DNA from: Sciurus carolinensis
Taxonomy: Eukaryota > Chordata > Mammalia > Rodentia > Sciuridae
Assembly (NCBI RefSeq): GCF_902686445.1
Contig: NW_025920104.1
Coordinates: forward strand, 2,356,001-2,420,000
DNA length: 64,000 nt
Reading direction: 5' to 3'
Made by a program: the position numbers and the translations under genes. The stretch's first letter is position 1. Each line of letters opens with the position of its first letter. Shown here one piece after another: positions 49,877-61,395 of the stretch. Under the pieces are notes generated by a model, which was given only the letters and a program-made list of their open reading frames with translations, was not told the DNA's origin and made no database searches.

Positions 49877-50230
49877 TGAGCAGAATCCTGTTTTGTACCA
49901 GTCATGGATACAAGGTATGGACTGGGCTTGAGCACAGAACACTGGGCTCTTTTCATGTCACATCAGTACACTCTGTGATGACCTACTGCATCTTGAGCCT
50001 TCCTGGTCAGCAGTAGAAGTCTGCTCTTCCCTGTAGTGCAGTATTATAAACATGTAAACTGAGCACTGGCTTGGCTGTCTCATTCATGATTGGCTCTCAC
50101 TCCATATATAAACTATTGCACTTCCTGAATAAATAAAGACTGTGTCCCAGAACCTGAATCCTGGTGTCTTAATTAAGGGGCACTGTCACACTCACTCCCT
50201 TCCTGAGAAGCCAACCCACATTTGACAACA
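49877..50230 (+). repeat. 3' LTR of the provirus
   Basis: 354 bp from tgagcagaatcctg to tttgacaaca. TATA-like tatataaac is at about 50105 and AATAAA at 50128-50137. It aligns along its length with 36538-36893. Confidence 0.88.
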
Positions 50231-53200
50231 TGTGTCCTCAAGCATTTTCAAATTATAGCATCCTTATTATTTCCTGGACTGGCTATATCCACTGCCACCC
50301 TGCCAGGTGCCTAGAGTCTCTGCTTTCCCTTTCAGTGTGACTTCTTTCAAACAGGTCTTCTTGTATCATTCTTGACCCAGCAAAGCACAAGCCACTCATT
50401 ACCAGAACCATGGTAAATATGAGACACCATATCCTTCAGCCAATTCTGCACTGAATATCCTCAGACCTTCCATCCAAATTAACAATATTCTAGAAAAGGG
50501 CTTCATTCCTCTGGACACTGGACCTCCAATGATACTGGGAGACTAGGTTGCACACTACTGCATTTCCTCCTGAATGTTATCATCAGGAGCTAACATGTAT
50601 GCATCCCCAAATCACACAATTGGACTTCAAGTCATTTGCAACCTGATGCCGAAGAAAACTGATTGAGAAGAGCCAGGACCAAGGGCGGCTTTCTTTGGTC
50701 CTCACCTCTTGCATTTCCAGATGGCATTGAGGATGACATGGGAAGTGCTGAGCTGTGCAAGTCCACTTCAGTTGCACACATCTGGAGTGTGCCCAAGAAG
50801 CCTGGTAATTTCCAGTGCAGTTGTCATGTGGAAGTTCTTGCCATTTGCAACCTGATGAGCATTGTCTTCTTGAAGAACTTGCTGATGATATAACCCTACA
50901 AGCATTGTCATGAGAAGGAGCTCACCTATGAGTTGTTGTGAGTTAGCTCATGTCAAGGAACATCTCCTGCTAAGAAACACAGGTGACCGGCAAGCACTGC
51001 TAACTTTGGCCACAGCTCCATGCTGAAAGTCTGATTGGAAAAGGCTTATGTGTCCAACTGTTTTGTTTTCAACTGTGCCAATTGAGTTGATGAAAAGAGG
51101 AGAAACAGATGAGAGGAGGGAGGGATGGCATATTCAAAAGAACCTTTCTCTCCCCTCCCTGTCTGAGGGTCTGGGGACTCAAACCATGGTTCTTGTGCAT
51201 GCTAGATGAGTGCTCTCCAAGAGGAGCTATCTTTTAGCTTTGCAGTACCCGCTTTTAGGTACCCTCTGCTGTGACTGTCAAATTTCTGCAGAAAACCCAG
51301 CCCCAAACAAATTCAACAAATTCCTTAGAAAATCTTCTTTCTTTCCACAGCAATCCTGCAAGGAACCTTTCCTGCACATCAAGACTCACAGTTAAGCGGT
51401 GCGTCATGAGGGGAAATTTCTACCCCTATATATTGAAGAAGGAAAAGTTTTGTAGCTGAGCACTGAGAAGAAAATGATGTCAGTGAGCATGGAGTTTGGG
51501 TGGGGGGAGGCAGAAAGAGAGGCAGGCATATGTGAGAATCAGAATATGCTCAGGTTGTCAGTATGAAGGGAGATATGGAGGATCATTCACACCTGGAGCC
51601 CTAGTCATTCCAATCACAAACTACTGAATCCTTCCTCACTCCTCTTTTTCCTTCTGCATTTCCTTGGAAAATTTCTAACCAGGAGATATCTGGGCAAAAG
51701 GCACAACTCAGTGGAGGTGCTGAATCTTGCCTCACATCTTATTTATGGATGAGGAAGAAGAAGGTGTTTCTCATGGGCAAAGTCTTTTTCCCTAGATGAG
51801 GGAATGCCTCAAAAACACAACCAGACCCTGTGAGTAAATTGAAAAGAAGAAAAGGGAAGTGGTTATGGCTCATGGGATCTGGGGTCCCAGGATCGATATT
51901 TACTGGCAGGAAGAAAAAAACATTTTCATGCAATGTCCACCTGCCACTAGTTAGCTTTGTACCTCTTTCTCTCAAGATTCAATGGAGTGAGATAAGTGAC
52001 TGAAAGTCATATCCTAAATATCTCAATCCTTCAACTTCAATCGTTCCCCTCTGAAAATGGTCTGAATTTGGGTTTCCAGCGTTCTCGTTCCCTGAGAGGG
52101 AAAGATGGGAGAGCGACTCTATTCTCAGTGGAGGGGGCAGGCTTCAGGCATGGCAGGTGTGAAGGGCACAGAGGTTCCAGGCTCTGGTAGGAGCACGCAC
52201 TTTCTCTCTCTCCTCAGAGGCTTTCTCCAGGCCTTAGGCCACCTGGATATTGAGGAGGGGTGTCTTTGACCTCGTGCCTGCACATCAGACAGTGACTGAG
52301 GTCACAGAGGAGCAGTTGGACAGCTCGGTGGCATCACAGTTCCCATAGCAATCAGAGATGCTTCAGATCCTGGGGGTTTCAGATGGAAACTGAAAAGAAA
52401 CACCAGCTGCGGGGTGATGGTAAGAGGAAAGAGAAATGGAGCCAGGGCCAGGGACCTGATCTTTCATGAAATGGGATCCTAACCTGTTGACCCAATTGAA
52501 GTGGAGCTATCAGACTTGTGGGGTGCAGCCGAGTGGGCCAGGTATTGCTCCTGGTCCAGGCAGGTCAGGGGACCCAGCTGAAGCCTGACAGCTCACACGA
52601 CACTTTAGGTCTCCTAGGTGGTGCTGTGTTGGTTTGGCTGCACTGGGCATCATGACAGCATGATCGCCTAGCTACTGCTGTGGGCAGGGATCCCCCATGA
52701 GGTGTGGGGGACCAAGCAGGGATGGAAGGCTGCATGAGTTCTGGTCACTCATCATAGCACTGCCACATTGGCATTGCCCTCCAAAACCACTCCTCCAGGT
52801 CTGCACCCGGGATTTGTCCAAGTCAGGCAACTCACCTAGTGTCCTAGCAGCCACAGGGCATGATGGATGCTGACAGCTAAGGGCAGGGGAGCTTGCAGTG
52901 CTGCTCCCTTGCTTAGGTGTTCCTTGAATTGGGAAACATCACACCCTGTCTGGTCAGTCACCTCTCCTCTCCAAGATAGCCCTAACAGGAAACAGCTGGA
53001 ACCTGGGGAGTTGGTCTTCCAAGGGCAGGTGTGTGGCTGCTGTGATAAATCATGAGGAGACCAGGGAGACATTCAGTCAGCATGTTGGAAGGAGGACAGG
53101 GGGGCACTGCCAGGCAAGGAGAAATGTTCTGTGCTCACTCCACCAGCCAGGGTCAACCAACTTGGCTGCTGCCTTACAAGTGGGCTGCACTCAGAATTTG

Positions 53201-53992
53201 TCCTGCCATGATTTTTCCAGATGTCCTGAAACCCACCTTCAGAGGCAGTAATATCTAGCCCTTTTCTATTCACCCAAGGGTTCATTCCATTGACCAGGCT
53301 GCTGCCTCTGTGGCACAAGGCCCTCTGAGAAATGGCCTATTATCAGTCCATGTATGATGCAGAGTACAAGCCAGTGCATGAAACAAGAGCCTGCCCTTGG
53401 CATGAAGAACACATTTTCACAGGGCAGAATACCAAAGGTGAACAGGCATTGTGCTGAATGAGAAATAGCACAAAGCTTCAAGACTGAGTATTCCAAACAG
53501 ACAGGTAAGGACCTTTGAGAGGCATGAATAGCACAAGGGTGTTAGTGTTGAAAACCAACTTCAGTGAATGGACAATAACAAAATGGGCTTTGCTTAAGGT
53601 CTATGTCCAGATTCCAGGACATTTCTTTTGCTTCAACATCCTGTACAGATACAGGAGGTAATCAGTGCCAGATCATTCTGTGAGCAACCATCATGACTGA
53701 CCTTAATTCTCCCAGCAAGGACTTCAATGCCCTTGCCAGTTCCTGGCTCTTTCCTTTTTATTGTAAATGACAGCTGATATGCTGATTTTATTTTTTTCAG
53801 CACAAGACCTCTGAGGAAAGGTTTTCCTTACTCCACACCCACGACTCAATTTACCTTCAATGTAAACAACTTTACGTTAGGATATGCAGCACTGAAGCAT
53901 GGCTCTCAAATTCAAGAATGCACCTCAATATCAGACATTTAGTCCAAACCATCCTGCTCAAAATTAAAAGTGCATACCCAAAATAGGCAAAA

Positions 53993-56281
53993 CCTGAATA
54001 TCAAAAGAGGACATATTAAAGAACATGCAAATGTGTGATAGAACATGCCTTAGTGTGCAGGAAGAGCGTATCCTGGAGGCAGTCCCCAAGAATCGGTCAG
54101 GAGGGAGGAAGGTTGCAATGTTTTTTCGAGAGTACTGTGCTTTGTGTGTACAGCAGTGAGTATATGTGGATCGGAGACTTGTTACCCCCTTGGCCACAGG
54201 CCCAAGGGTATGCTGTCAGCAAAGTATGTCACTCAAAGACTGGAAGCAACCATGAGTACAAAGTTGGCCTCATCACACTGGCAAATGACTGTGAAGTGCT
54301 AATCATGCTAACACCTGACACTGGCAGCATCCTGTCCATGCTCCATACCGTTCAACCCAAGTGCAAGATCACTTTCTGCACTATCATTCCCATAGCCCAT
54401 CTGACTCTGAAGCACCAACAGGGCAAGAATTACAGCTGTGCATCATTGCTTTTGTGGGAATCCCCATAGAAGACAATGAGAAGAATCTGTTTAAACTGGC
54501 TAAGCAACTCAAGAAAGAAAAAGTAAATGTTGACATTATCAATTTTGGGGAAGAGGAGGTGAACACAGAAAATGTGACGGCCTTTGTAAACACACTGAAT
54601 GGCAAAGATGGAACTTGTTCTCATTTGGTGACAAGGCCTCCTGGGCCCAACTTGGTTGATGCTCTCATCAGTTCTCCAATTCTTGCTGGTGAAGACGGTG
54701 CCATGCTGGGTCTTGGTGCTAGTGACTTTGAATTTGAAGTGGATCCCAGTGCTGATCCTGAGCTTGCCCTGGCTCTTCGTGTTTCTATGGAAGAATAGTA
54801 GCAAAAGCAGGTGGAGGAGGCACAGTGGGCAGCAGCAGCTTCTGCAGCTGAGGCTGGGATTGCTACAGGTGGGACTGAAGACTCAGATGATGCCCTGCTT
54901 AATATGACCATCATCCTGCAGGAGTTTGGCTGCACAGGGCTCCCTGATCTAAGTAGTAAGATTGAGAAAGAGCAGATTACTTATGCCATGCAGATATCCC
55001 TGAAGGGAGCAGAGTTTGGCCAGGGAGAATCAGCCAACCTTGATGCCAACTCAGCCATGGACAAATCTGAACCAACCAAGTAGGAGGATGATTATGACGT
55101 GATGCAGGACCCTGAGTTTTTTCAGAGTGTCCTAGAGAACCTTCTGGGTGTGGATACTGATAATGAAGTCATTTGAAATGCCATAGGCTCTCTGGACTCT
55201 CAGGCCACCAAGGATGGCAAGAAGGACAGGAAGGAAGAGGATAAGAAGTGAGACTGGAGGAAAAATGTGGTAGAACCTGCCCAGGGGACTGCATAGGGTG
55301 GGGTGGGATATAGGTTTAGTTATGTTATCTGTAACCAATATGACCTAAATAAAGCTTGGCAACTAAAAAAAAAAGAGTGTATCCTCAAGCATTTGCAAGT
55401 TTTAGCATCCTTTTTATTTCTTAGACTGGTTATTTCCACCAACAACATGCCACATGCCTAGTGTCTCTGCTTTCCCTCTTTCTTTCAAAGAACACTTCTT
55501 GTGTCATTCTTCACCCTGCAAAGTACAAGCCACTCATTCCTAGAACCATGGTGCACATGAGAACACCATACTCTTCACCCAATTCTACACTGCATGTCTT
55601 AAGAACCTTCATCCAAATTAACAACAGTGTAGAAAAGGGCTTCATTCCTCTTGACACTGGACCTCCAATGATACTGGGATACTAGGTTGAACATTCCCCC
55701 ATTTCCTCCTGAATGGTATCAGCAGGAGCTAACACATATGTATCCCCAAATCATACAATTGAACTTCAAGTCATTTGCAACCTGCTGCCAAGGAAATCTG
55801 AGTGAGAAGAGCCAGGGCCAAGGGTGGCTGTCTTTGGTCCTCGCCTCTTGCTTTTCCACATGACATTGAGGTTGACATGGAAAGTGCTGAGCAGTTCAAG
55901 TCCACTTCAGTTGCACAGCATCTGGAGTGTGCACAAGAAGACTGGTAATTTCCAAAGACTAGTGCAGTTGTCATTTGGATGTTCCTGTCATTTGCAACCT
56001 GGTGAGCATCATCTTCTTCAAAAACTTTCTGGTGATATACCCCCATGTGCAAACTCATGAGATTGTTCTAACCTATGAGTACCTGAGAGTTGACTGATAT
56101 CAAAGATCACCTCATCTTAAGAAATGCAGGTGACCGTTGAAGCACTGCTAACTTTGACAGCAGTTCCATGCTGAAAGTCCAACTTGCTTATCCAACTGGT
56201 ACTTGTTCAACTGTGCTGATTGATTTGATGAAAAGATGAGAAAAAGTTGAGGCCAGGGAGGGTTGTCATATTCAAAAGAGT
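53993..56281. repeat. Tandem unit C, partial, split by the PSMD4 pseudogene
   Basis: Starts 'aacctgaatatcaaaagaggacatat'. After the inserted pseudogene it follows units A and B (55373-56280 against 31730-32640 and 50235-51130) and then stops matching at about 56281, where a SINE begins. Only the first quarter of the unit is present. Confidence 0.8.
54062..55384 (+). pseudogene. PSMD4P: PSMD4 processed pseudogene
   Basis: An intronless copy of the mRNA for PSMD4 (Rpn10), the ubiquitin receptor of the 26S proteasome regulatory particle. The VWA domain is seen from YSSEYM (about 54150) through [38 protein letters not shown] and [14 protein letters not shown]. The first ubiquitin-interacting motif ([14 protein letters not shown]) ends at a TAG at 54796-54798. 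The second ([18 protein letters not shown]) follows, then a KEEDKK-type C-terminus. There is a frameshift near 54440, in-frame stops at 55081 and 55174, and a lost normal start. AATAAA and an A tail end at 55372. Target duplication 'aagag(c/t)gtatcc' lies at 54062-54073 and 55373-55384. Non-functional. Confidence 0.93.
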
Positions 56282-56299
56282 TTTTCTTTTTCTTTAAAG

Positions 56300-56505
56300 A
56301 GATGGGTTTTTGCTGGACTTGGTTATGCATGCCTGTAATCCCAAGAGCTTAGGAGTCTGAGGCAGGAAGATGTCTAGTTTAAAGCCAGTCTCAATTATGG
56401 CAAGATGCCAAGGAGACCCTGTTTCTAAATATAATAGAAAATAGGGCAGGTAATATGACTTAGGGGTTGAGTGCCCCTGAGTTCAATCCATGGTACTCTT
56501 CTGTC
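56300..56505 (+). repeat. B1-dID-like SINE
   Basis: The B1 half 'tgctggacttggttatgcatgcctgtaatcccaagagcttaggagtctgaggcaggaag', then 'gagaccctgtttctaaatataatagaaaat' and an ID-like half 'gggcaggtaatatgacttaggggttgagtgcccctgagttcaatcc'. Confidence 0.8.
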
Positions 56506-56725
56506 TTTCCCCAAAAAATGGAGAGATGGTGTCTTTCTGTTGCTCAGTCTGTCCCTAAACTCCAAGGTTCAAATGATGCTCTATCTCAGCATCCCATGTA
56601 GTTGGGACTTACAGGTGCATGTCACTACACCTGGCTATTTAGACTGTTGTGTTGCTGGCAATAAGGGTGCTAGAGATGAAATCCAGAGCCATATGTGTGC
56701 TAGACAGATGTTTGCTCTACCACTG
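56506..56725 (-). repeat. Antisense B1 and ID-like SINE sequence
   Basis: Antisense B1 (gagatggtgtctttctgttgctcagtct...ggttcaaatgatgctctatctcagcatcccatgtagttggg...). An antisense ID-like block (gctagagatgaaatccagagcc...gctctaccactgttct) follows. They may be two insertions. Confidence 0.6.
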
Positions 56726-58284
56726 TTCTATGTTCACAAACAGGACATTTTTTATATCAAAGATGTTTTATTGCACATCAATCAATAAACTGACAGTGTC
56801 ACAAGGTTGGAGAATGCAAAATGTTCTTTGTTCTCCTTTTTTCATAAACATATGGTAAAAGTAACTGCTAACTAAAGCAGAGGAGCAGATCACCTATGAG
56901 CCTTCCACTTCTCAGACCATGAATGTAGTGGGGCTCACACCCCACACCTTATTTCAAATTTACTTTTCTGTAGTGCTGGTGATAGAACCCAGTACCTCAG
57001 GCATATGGGCAAGTGCCTGCCCCAAACCACAGTCATAGCCCACACCCTGCATGTACCCACACAAGTTTTATGAATTACTTGAGAGTTGATGATTTTAGCT
57101 TGCAGGATTTTCCCTAATAAGAGGATGAGATATAAAGACAGTTCCCAAAAATGCAATTCCAACCACTGAGATAGAAACCTCACTAAAATGATGCAAACTT
57201 CATTTTTGTGAAAACAACACACATGTGAAACCCAGAGCCCACACATGGGCTGACATCTAGGTACTGAGTTAACAGTACTATTACACCACTTTATCACAGG
57301 GAAGCTAGACTCAGGTGGATGGGCCCAGATCTGCATGGTCCAATGTACAGATGGGGTCTCACTGGCTTATTTCAGCTGCATGAGAGGTCCCACAGCTACC
57401 TCAGATGTGTTCTCTCCAGCAATTTCCTGACCTATTTCCCAATGCTGGCCTGGGACAGCCTGGCAGGGAACAGCCCTTGAGGGCCACCTGTGCACTCACA
57501 CAATGCCCGCTCTGGGCTCCTGCAGTCACACATTAGCGGCTCTTCATTTTCTGTGAAACCACCTTGTGGGGGCTGAATGGAACCCTTGTCAAGCCATGCA
57601 TCATCAAACACCCTGAGACATCCACTGAGATGTGAACAATCATACTTGCCACACGATCCCACAGGTGATGTCAACTTGAGATTGATCTTGCTTAAGATCA
57701 GGCTGCAACTCCCAAGTCACCTCTGCATTCACTGTAAAAACTGAACAAATTGCAGAGGGACTGGAAAGAGCTGCAGACACAAAACTCCAGTGGCCTGACT
57801 GAGAGAATTCTATCCACTCACACCTACCACCTGCCAGCTTCTCCACTAAGAATTTAACACTACCTAAAAACTTAAAACTTGCACATCTGGATTTCAAGAC
57901 AATGTTGAAATCAAACTGCCAATTGTTAACATTCTTAATATATTAGGTCTTTCACTTTTTTTTTAGAAATTTGAAAAAAGTTTCACTACACCACATGAGT
58001 GCCCCAGACAGGCAGCCTGAGGGCACCCCTGCAGGATGGAACTCAGGAGGGCAGAAGGGACCTGCACTGTCCAGGTGGAGTGGAGACCACTGGGTCCTTC
58101 AGGGAATGTTTCTGTATTTGTAATGCTGCACTCAGAGCAAAATAAAGGGTGCATTTAACACAGTCTTGTCCACACAGTCCAACTTCATGCTTCTCACATT
58201 AGAAAAAGTTTGATCAGTGAAGTAACCCCACTGATGGCTCAGAAGGGCTAACCTCATGGGATCCAGCTGTTAAGCTGAGATATA
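56726..58284. other. Unassigned sequence
   Basis: No gene was recognised. Minus frames at 56935-57336 and 57432-57897 have no family match and no splice context. A short T run lies near 57956-57963. Confidence 0.45.
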
Positions 58285-58475
58285 TGTCCAGTTCCTGGTT
58301 TCAGAAGGCCCAGGCTCAGGGGACTGGTCACTACATGAGATATGCCCATCTGGTGATTTCAGAGGGCCCAGACTCAGGAAATGGGCCATTACATGATTTG
58401 CCCATCTGGTGGTTTCAGAAGGCCCAGGCCCAGGGGACTGGTTAGTATAAGAGATATGTGTCATCTTTTCTAGAC
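58285..58475. repeat. Minisatellite, about 3 copies of a 57-61 bp unit
   Basis: 'tggtttcagaaggcccaggctcaggggactggtcactacatgagatatgcccatc' recurs with changes near 58298, 58350 and 58409. A fourth copy fades out by 58475. Confidence 0.75.
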
Positions 58476-58917
58476 CTGCTTCAAAGGCCTCAGGCAGAGT
58501 AGATGTGGGCCAGAACTCTGTGCAATCCTCCAGGGTGGGGACACAGTCCATCCCTGCAGGATTTCAGCAGCACTCAGGCTCCACTCACTAGTTGCAAGCA
58601 GCACTCCTCCTCCAGTGACAAGCAAAAGTGTTACCAAACTGTCCCAAGTCCCTTGGGGGTAAACCTGCCCTCAGTTAAGAGCTATCCTGTAGAGCACAAG
58701 ATGCAGGGCAATGGCCAGGTGATCAGTCTGTGTGCAGGACAGCTCTATCACTGGGATTTCATGCCAAGTGGACACTCTACAACTGACCATAGAGTGCTGG
58801 AAGGATGCACAAGGCCCTCCTGTGGCTTAGCCTGAGAGACCAGGCCTGCTAACCAGCCTGGCAGACCAGGTTCAACAAACACGTGAGGGCACACAATCTG
58901 TTGGTTTGAGAAACAAC

Positions 58918-59545
58918 TTTAATGTGTGCTCCAGTGCTGGAGCCCCAGAGAGGAGCACGGCTTCCCACCATGCCAACTGAGGATGCCTGGGCATCACTGC
59001 ACAGAAGCCACCATGACCAGGAAGACCAACAGAGCCCAGCACTGCCACAAGTCTACTCTTCCTTTCTCCTCTTCTTCTTTTTTCTTGTAAGTTCTTCAGC
59101 TCAGTCATCACATTCAAAGTCTTGTGTACCCACAAAATCACAATGAGCAGCAGCGGAGCTGAGAAAATGACAGAAATGAACATCCCCCTGGAGTCAAAAT
59201 ACTGGTATTTTGAAAACAACCAAGGCACAGAAAATGGCCAATCTGTAGTCTGCACCTCTGGGATGAGAAGCAGGTGAGGAGCAGGCACAGCACATGGAAG
59301 ACAGCCAGCCCCAACAGCCATAGTTCACTCCATTCTGTCTGCTGTAAGGACACATGGTTAGTAATGCAGGGCAGACTGAAGTCTGGAAGCTGCTTTCTCA
59401 GGGGGCCAGAGAACATAGCCAGCTGTGATCACTGCAGGGATGCTGATGGAGAAAGAGCTGACTGAGAAGCCCGATGTCATAGCGCCCGCAAGGACCACCC
59501 TCACCACCACTGCCAAGCCATTCCAGGACAACATTTTAATGAAGT
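58918..59545 (-). pseudogene. TMEM18P: TMEM18 processed pseudogene
   Basis: Read on the minus strand, the parts of TMEM18 appear without introns. TMEM18 is a small multi-pass nuclear envelope membrane protein. Seen in order: [80 protein letters not shown] and a Lys/Arg-rich end. The hydrophobic segments are those of the family. Breaks: a stop and extra DNA between the first two blocks (59338-59440), loss of roughly 20 codons after LQIGHFLCL, and frame changes. A polyadenylation-type ATTAAA (tttaat on plus) lies near 58918. Non-functional. Confidence 0.85.
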
Positions 59546-59803
59546 ACTGTTCTTCAGTTTTTAATGAAAATAGTTATGATTCAGTGTCCTGAAGTAATGA
59601 AATATTTGTATAGTTTTGTGCAGATGTTTCATCTTAAATTTTTCATAACAACCATTTTTACTTATATTATGCCATGCCTTCCATGTGATTTTTATATATC
59701 AGTAGATGTCCCACATAGTTGAGAAATTTTTCCTGCTATCCCACACTCTACTGAAAGAAAATGCCCCAGCCACTTAAAAAAAAAAAAGAAAGAAAAAGAA
59801 AGA

Positions 59804-59935
59804 GGCTGGGGCTGTAGCTCAGTGGTAGAGCCTTTGTCTCACACGTTTGAGGCACTAGATTCAATCCTCATTACCATATAAAAATAAACAAATAAAGATT
59901 AAAAATAAAAAGAAAAGAAAATGACCCATTCTTAG
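59804..59935 (+). repeat. ID-type SINE, near consensus
   Basis: 'ggctggggctgtagctcagtggtagagcctttgtctcac' head, B-box-like tcaatcctc, and an ataaaaataaacaaataaa tail. It is the clearest squirrel-type copy in the window and a main reason for the organism call. Confidence 0.92.
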
Positions 59936-60635
59936 GTCGTGCTTTATACAAGGATGGTTGTATGCTTTGCTCCCTACTGTAGTATCTAACTTTTTATTAG
60001 TGGTCATAATTGATTTGATCAGGTTAAAGCCTTGTTAAAGTGTCAGCCACTTTGTAGTCCTGCCAATGATCTAGGTGATTTGATGATGCCAAAATGGGAG
60101 GCTGGTTATCATATCTCAGAAAATTGATGTAAGGATCCAAGAGAGTCAGTCAGTAATTACTAGGAAGAGGGGAGTAGGAGCTAAGAAAGACTCAGGTATT
60201 AAATGTTCATGTCACAAGGTGGAGGAATTGAGAGAGATATGACGGTATACTTCCTACTACTGAGGGCTGATGAGGCAATCCAGTTTTTTGGGTTGTTCTA
60301 GATATTAGAACTCTCCAGCATCTGATGCCTAACTGTAGCTTTCCTGGGTGGTGCTGGGGAGTCATGTGCTGAGATTTCACTTGCATTTTTATCTCTGTCT
60401 TATGTTTTTCTTTCCCTGTCCCTTTCCTGAACAAGGGCCTGTTCCTTGTGACTAATAAGGTCCATCCTCCTCTTGAACCTTCTAATTTCTGTATCTATAC
60501 TACTAACTCATGTCTCACACATGCTTCACTTTTTTTTCACCACTCATTTGCTGAGTATTTTCACTGAAATGACTTACTCTCATCTCTCCTTTAACATATT
60601 CTAAAGATAACTAATTATCTTTGTTTTTGTTATTG

Positions 60636-60700
60636 TTTTGGTGCTGGGGTTCTAACCCAGAACCTTGTGTGCGCTAATGAGCAATATCCCAAAGCCCAGA
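60636..60700 (-). repeat. Antisense ID-like SINE fragment
   Basis: 'ggtgctggggttctaacccagaaccttgtgtgcgctaatgagcaatatcccaaagccc' follows the antisense ID order. Confidence 0.65.
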
Positions 60701-60762
60701 ACTAATGATTTTTACATAAAATTCATATGCATTTCCTATTTTAGTTTTATTTGCTCTTGTTC

Positions 60763-60950
60763 TTGTTTTTTTTTTTTTTTTTTTTTTTGAAGTGGGCATT
60801 GAATTCAGGGGCACTGTATTTTATTTAGAAACAGGGACTTACCGAGTTTTTATGGCCTAAGTTGCTGAGGCTGGTTTTGAACTTCCAATCCTCCTGCCTT
60901 ACCTACCAAGCCACTAGGATTGCAGGCATCTACCACTGTTCCTGGCCCCT
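60763..60950 (-). repeat. Antisense B1-dID-like SINE
   Basis: Poly(T) then antisense ID (gaagtgggcattgaattcaggggcac) and antisense B1 (agttgctgaggctggttttgaacttccaatcctcctgcc...ggattgcaggcatctaccac). Confidence 0.85.
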
Positions 60951-61244
60951 ATTTTAGACAATATCACGATCCTCCTTTTACTCAAATTAAATTTTTAATA
61001 TTATATTTGCTCTCCATTTTCTTTGACCCTTTTTTCAAGAAATGTTTTAAGAGGTTGAATAAAATTTGTCTATAAAATACCTAGTGCTGACATTATTCTT
61101 TTTTTAGTAACCTCATAATATCTTGTTTAGTGGTTGGCACATTGTGATTGGTTCTTAAGAGTATTTGAATTGAATTAAAATGAGAATGAAGAAATATGAT
61201 GAAACTAAGCTGAAACTGATTTTTTGACTTCATTATTTTCCTAG

Positions 61245-61395
61245 TTCTTATTTTGATAAAAAAGTCTTGGTCAGACAACAGTTGGATTTTTTCGATGAGT
61301 TTATTCAGATGTGTCTTCAAGGAATTGTGGAAGATGCTCCACCTATCGACCTACAAGCTAAAGCTCAACATGCTAGTAGAGAAGTTGAAGAACTG
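61245..61395 (+). pseudogene. POLR2BP: POLR2B-like exon with splice sites, probably a duplicated pseudogene
   Basis: A 151 bp exon between acceptor ttttcctag and donor ctg|gtaag. It reads as 50 residues near the N-terminus of RPB2, the second-largest subunit of RNA polymerase II, including [26 protein letters not shown] and AQHAS. Against the mammalian protein as I remember it, about nine residues differ, among them G to V, S to F, G to R and P to L. The real gene is almost unchanged among mammals, so this is more likely an unprocessed duplicate than the functional gene. No stop falls within the exon. Flanking DNA looks intronic. The next POLR2B exon was not found before 64000. A functional diverged paralogue is not excluded. 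Confidence 0.7.

Larger units (their letters stand above)
36538..50230 (+). mobile_element. Class II (ERVK/beta-like) endogenous provirus, decayed and split by an L1
   Basis: Order on the plus strand: 5' LTR, Lys-type primer binding site, gag remnant, (L1 insertion), AT-rich unassigned stretch, integrase remnant, env, polypurine tract, 3' LTR. Flanks 'catatc' (36532-36537) and 'tgtgtc' (50231-50236) look like a diverged 6 bp target duplication; the undisturbed site in unit A reads tgtatc. Removing the L1 and its duplication leaves about 6.9 kb. Protease and most of pol, including the reverse transcriptase, are not recognisable. Every gene has stops or frameshifts. The LTR pair is visibly diverged, perhaps 10-15% by eye, so it is old. 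Confidence 0.85.
36463..53992. repeat. Tandem unit B, split by a provirus
   Basis: Starts 'ctgaatatcaaaagagggcatg' directly after unit A's end and runs to 53992, where unit C starts with the same words. The provirus at 36538-50230 interrupts it near its left end. Without it the unit is about 3.83 kb, matching A. The frames at 50663-50893, 52672-53072 and others are not shared open frames of A and C. Confidence 0.85.

Noticed and set aside
59804..59905. tRNA-like A and B boxes
   Set aside because: These belong to ID SINEs derived from tRNA. No cloverleaf-capable tRNA gene was found.
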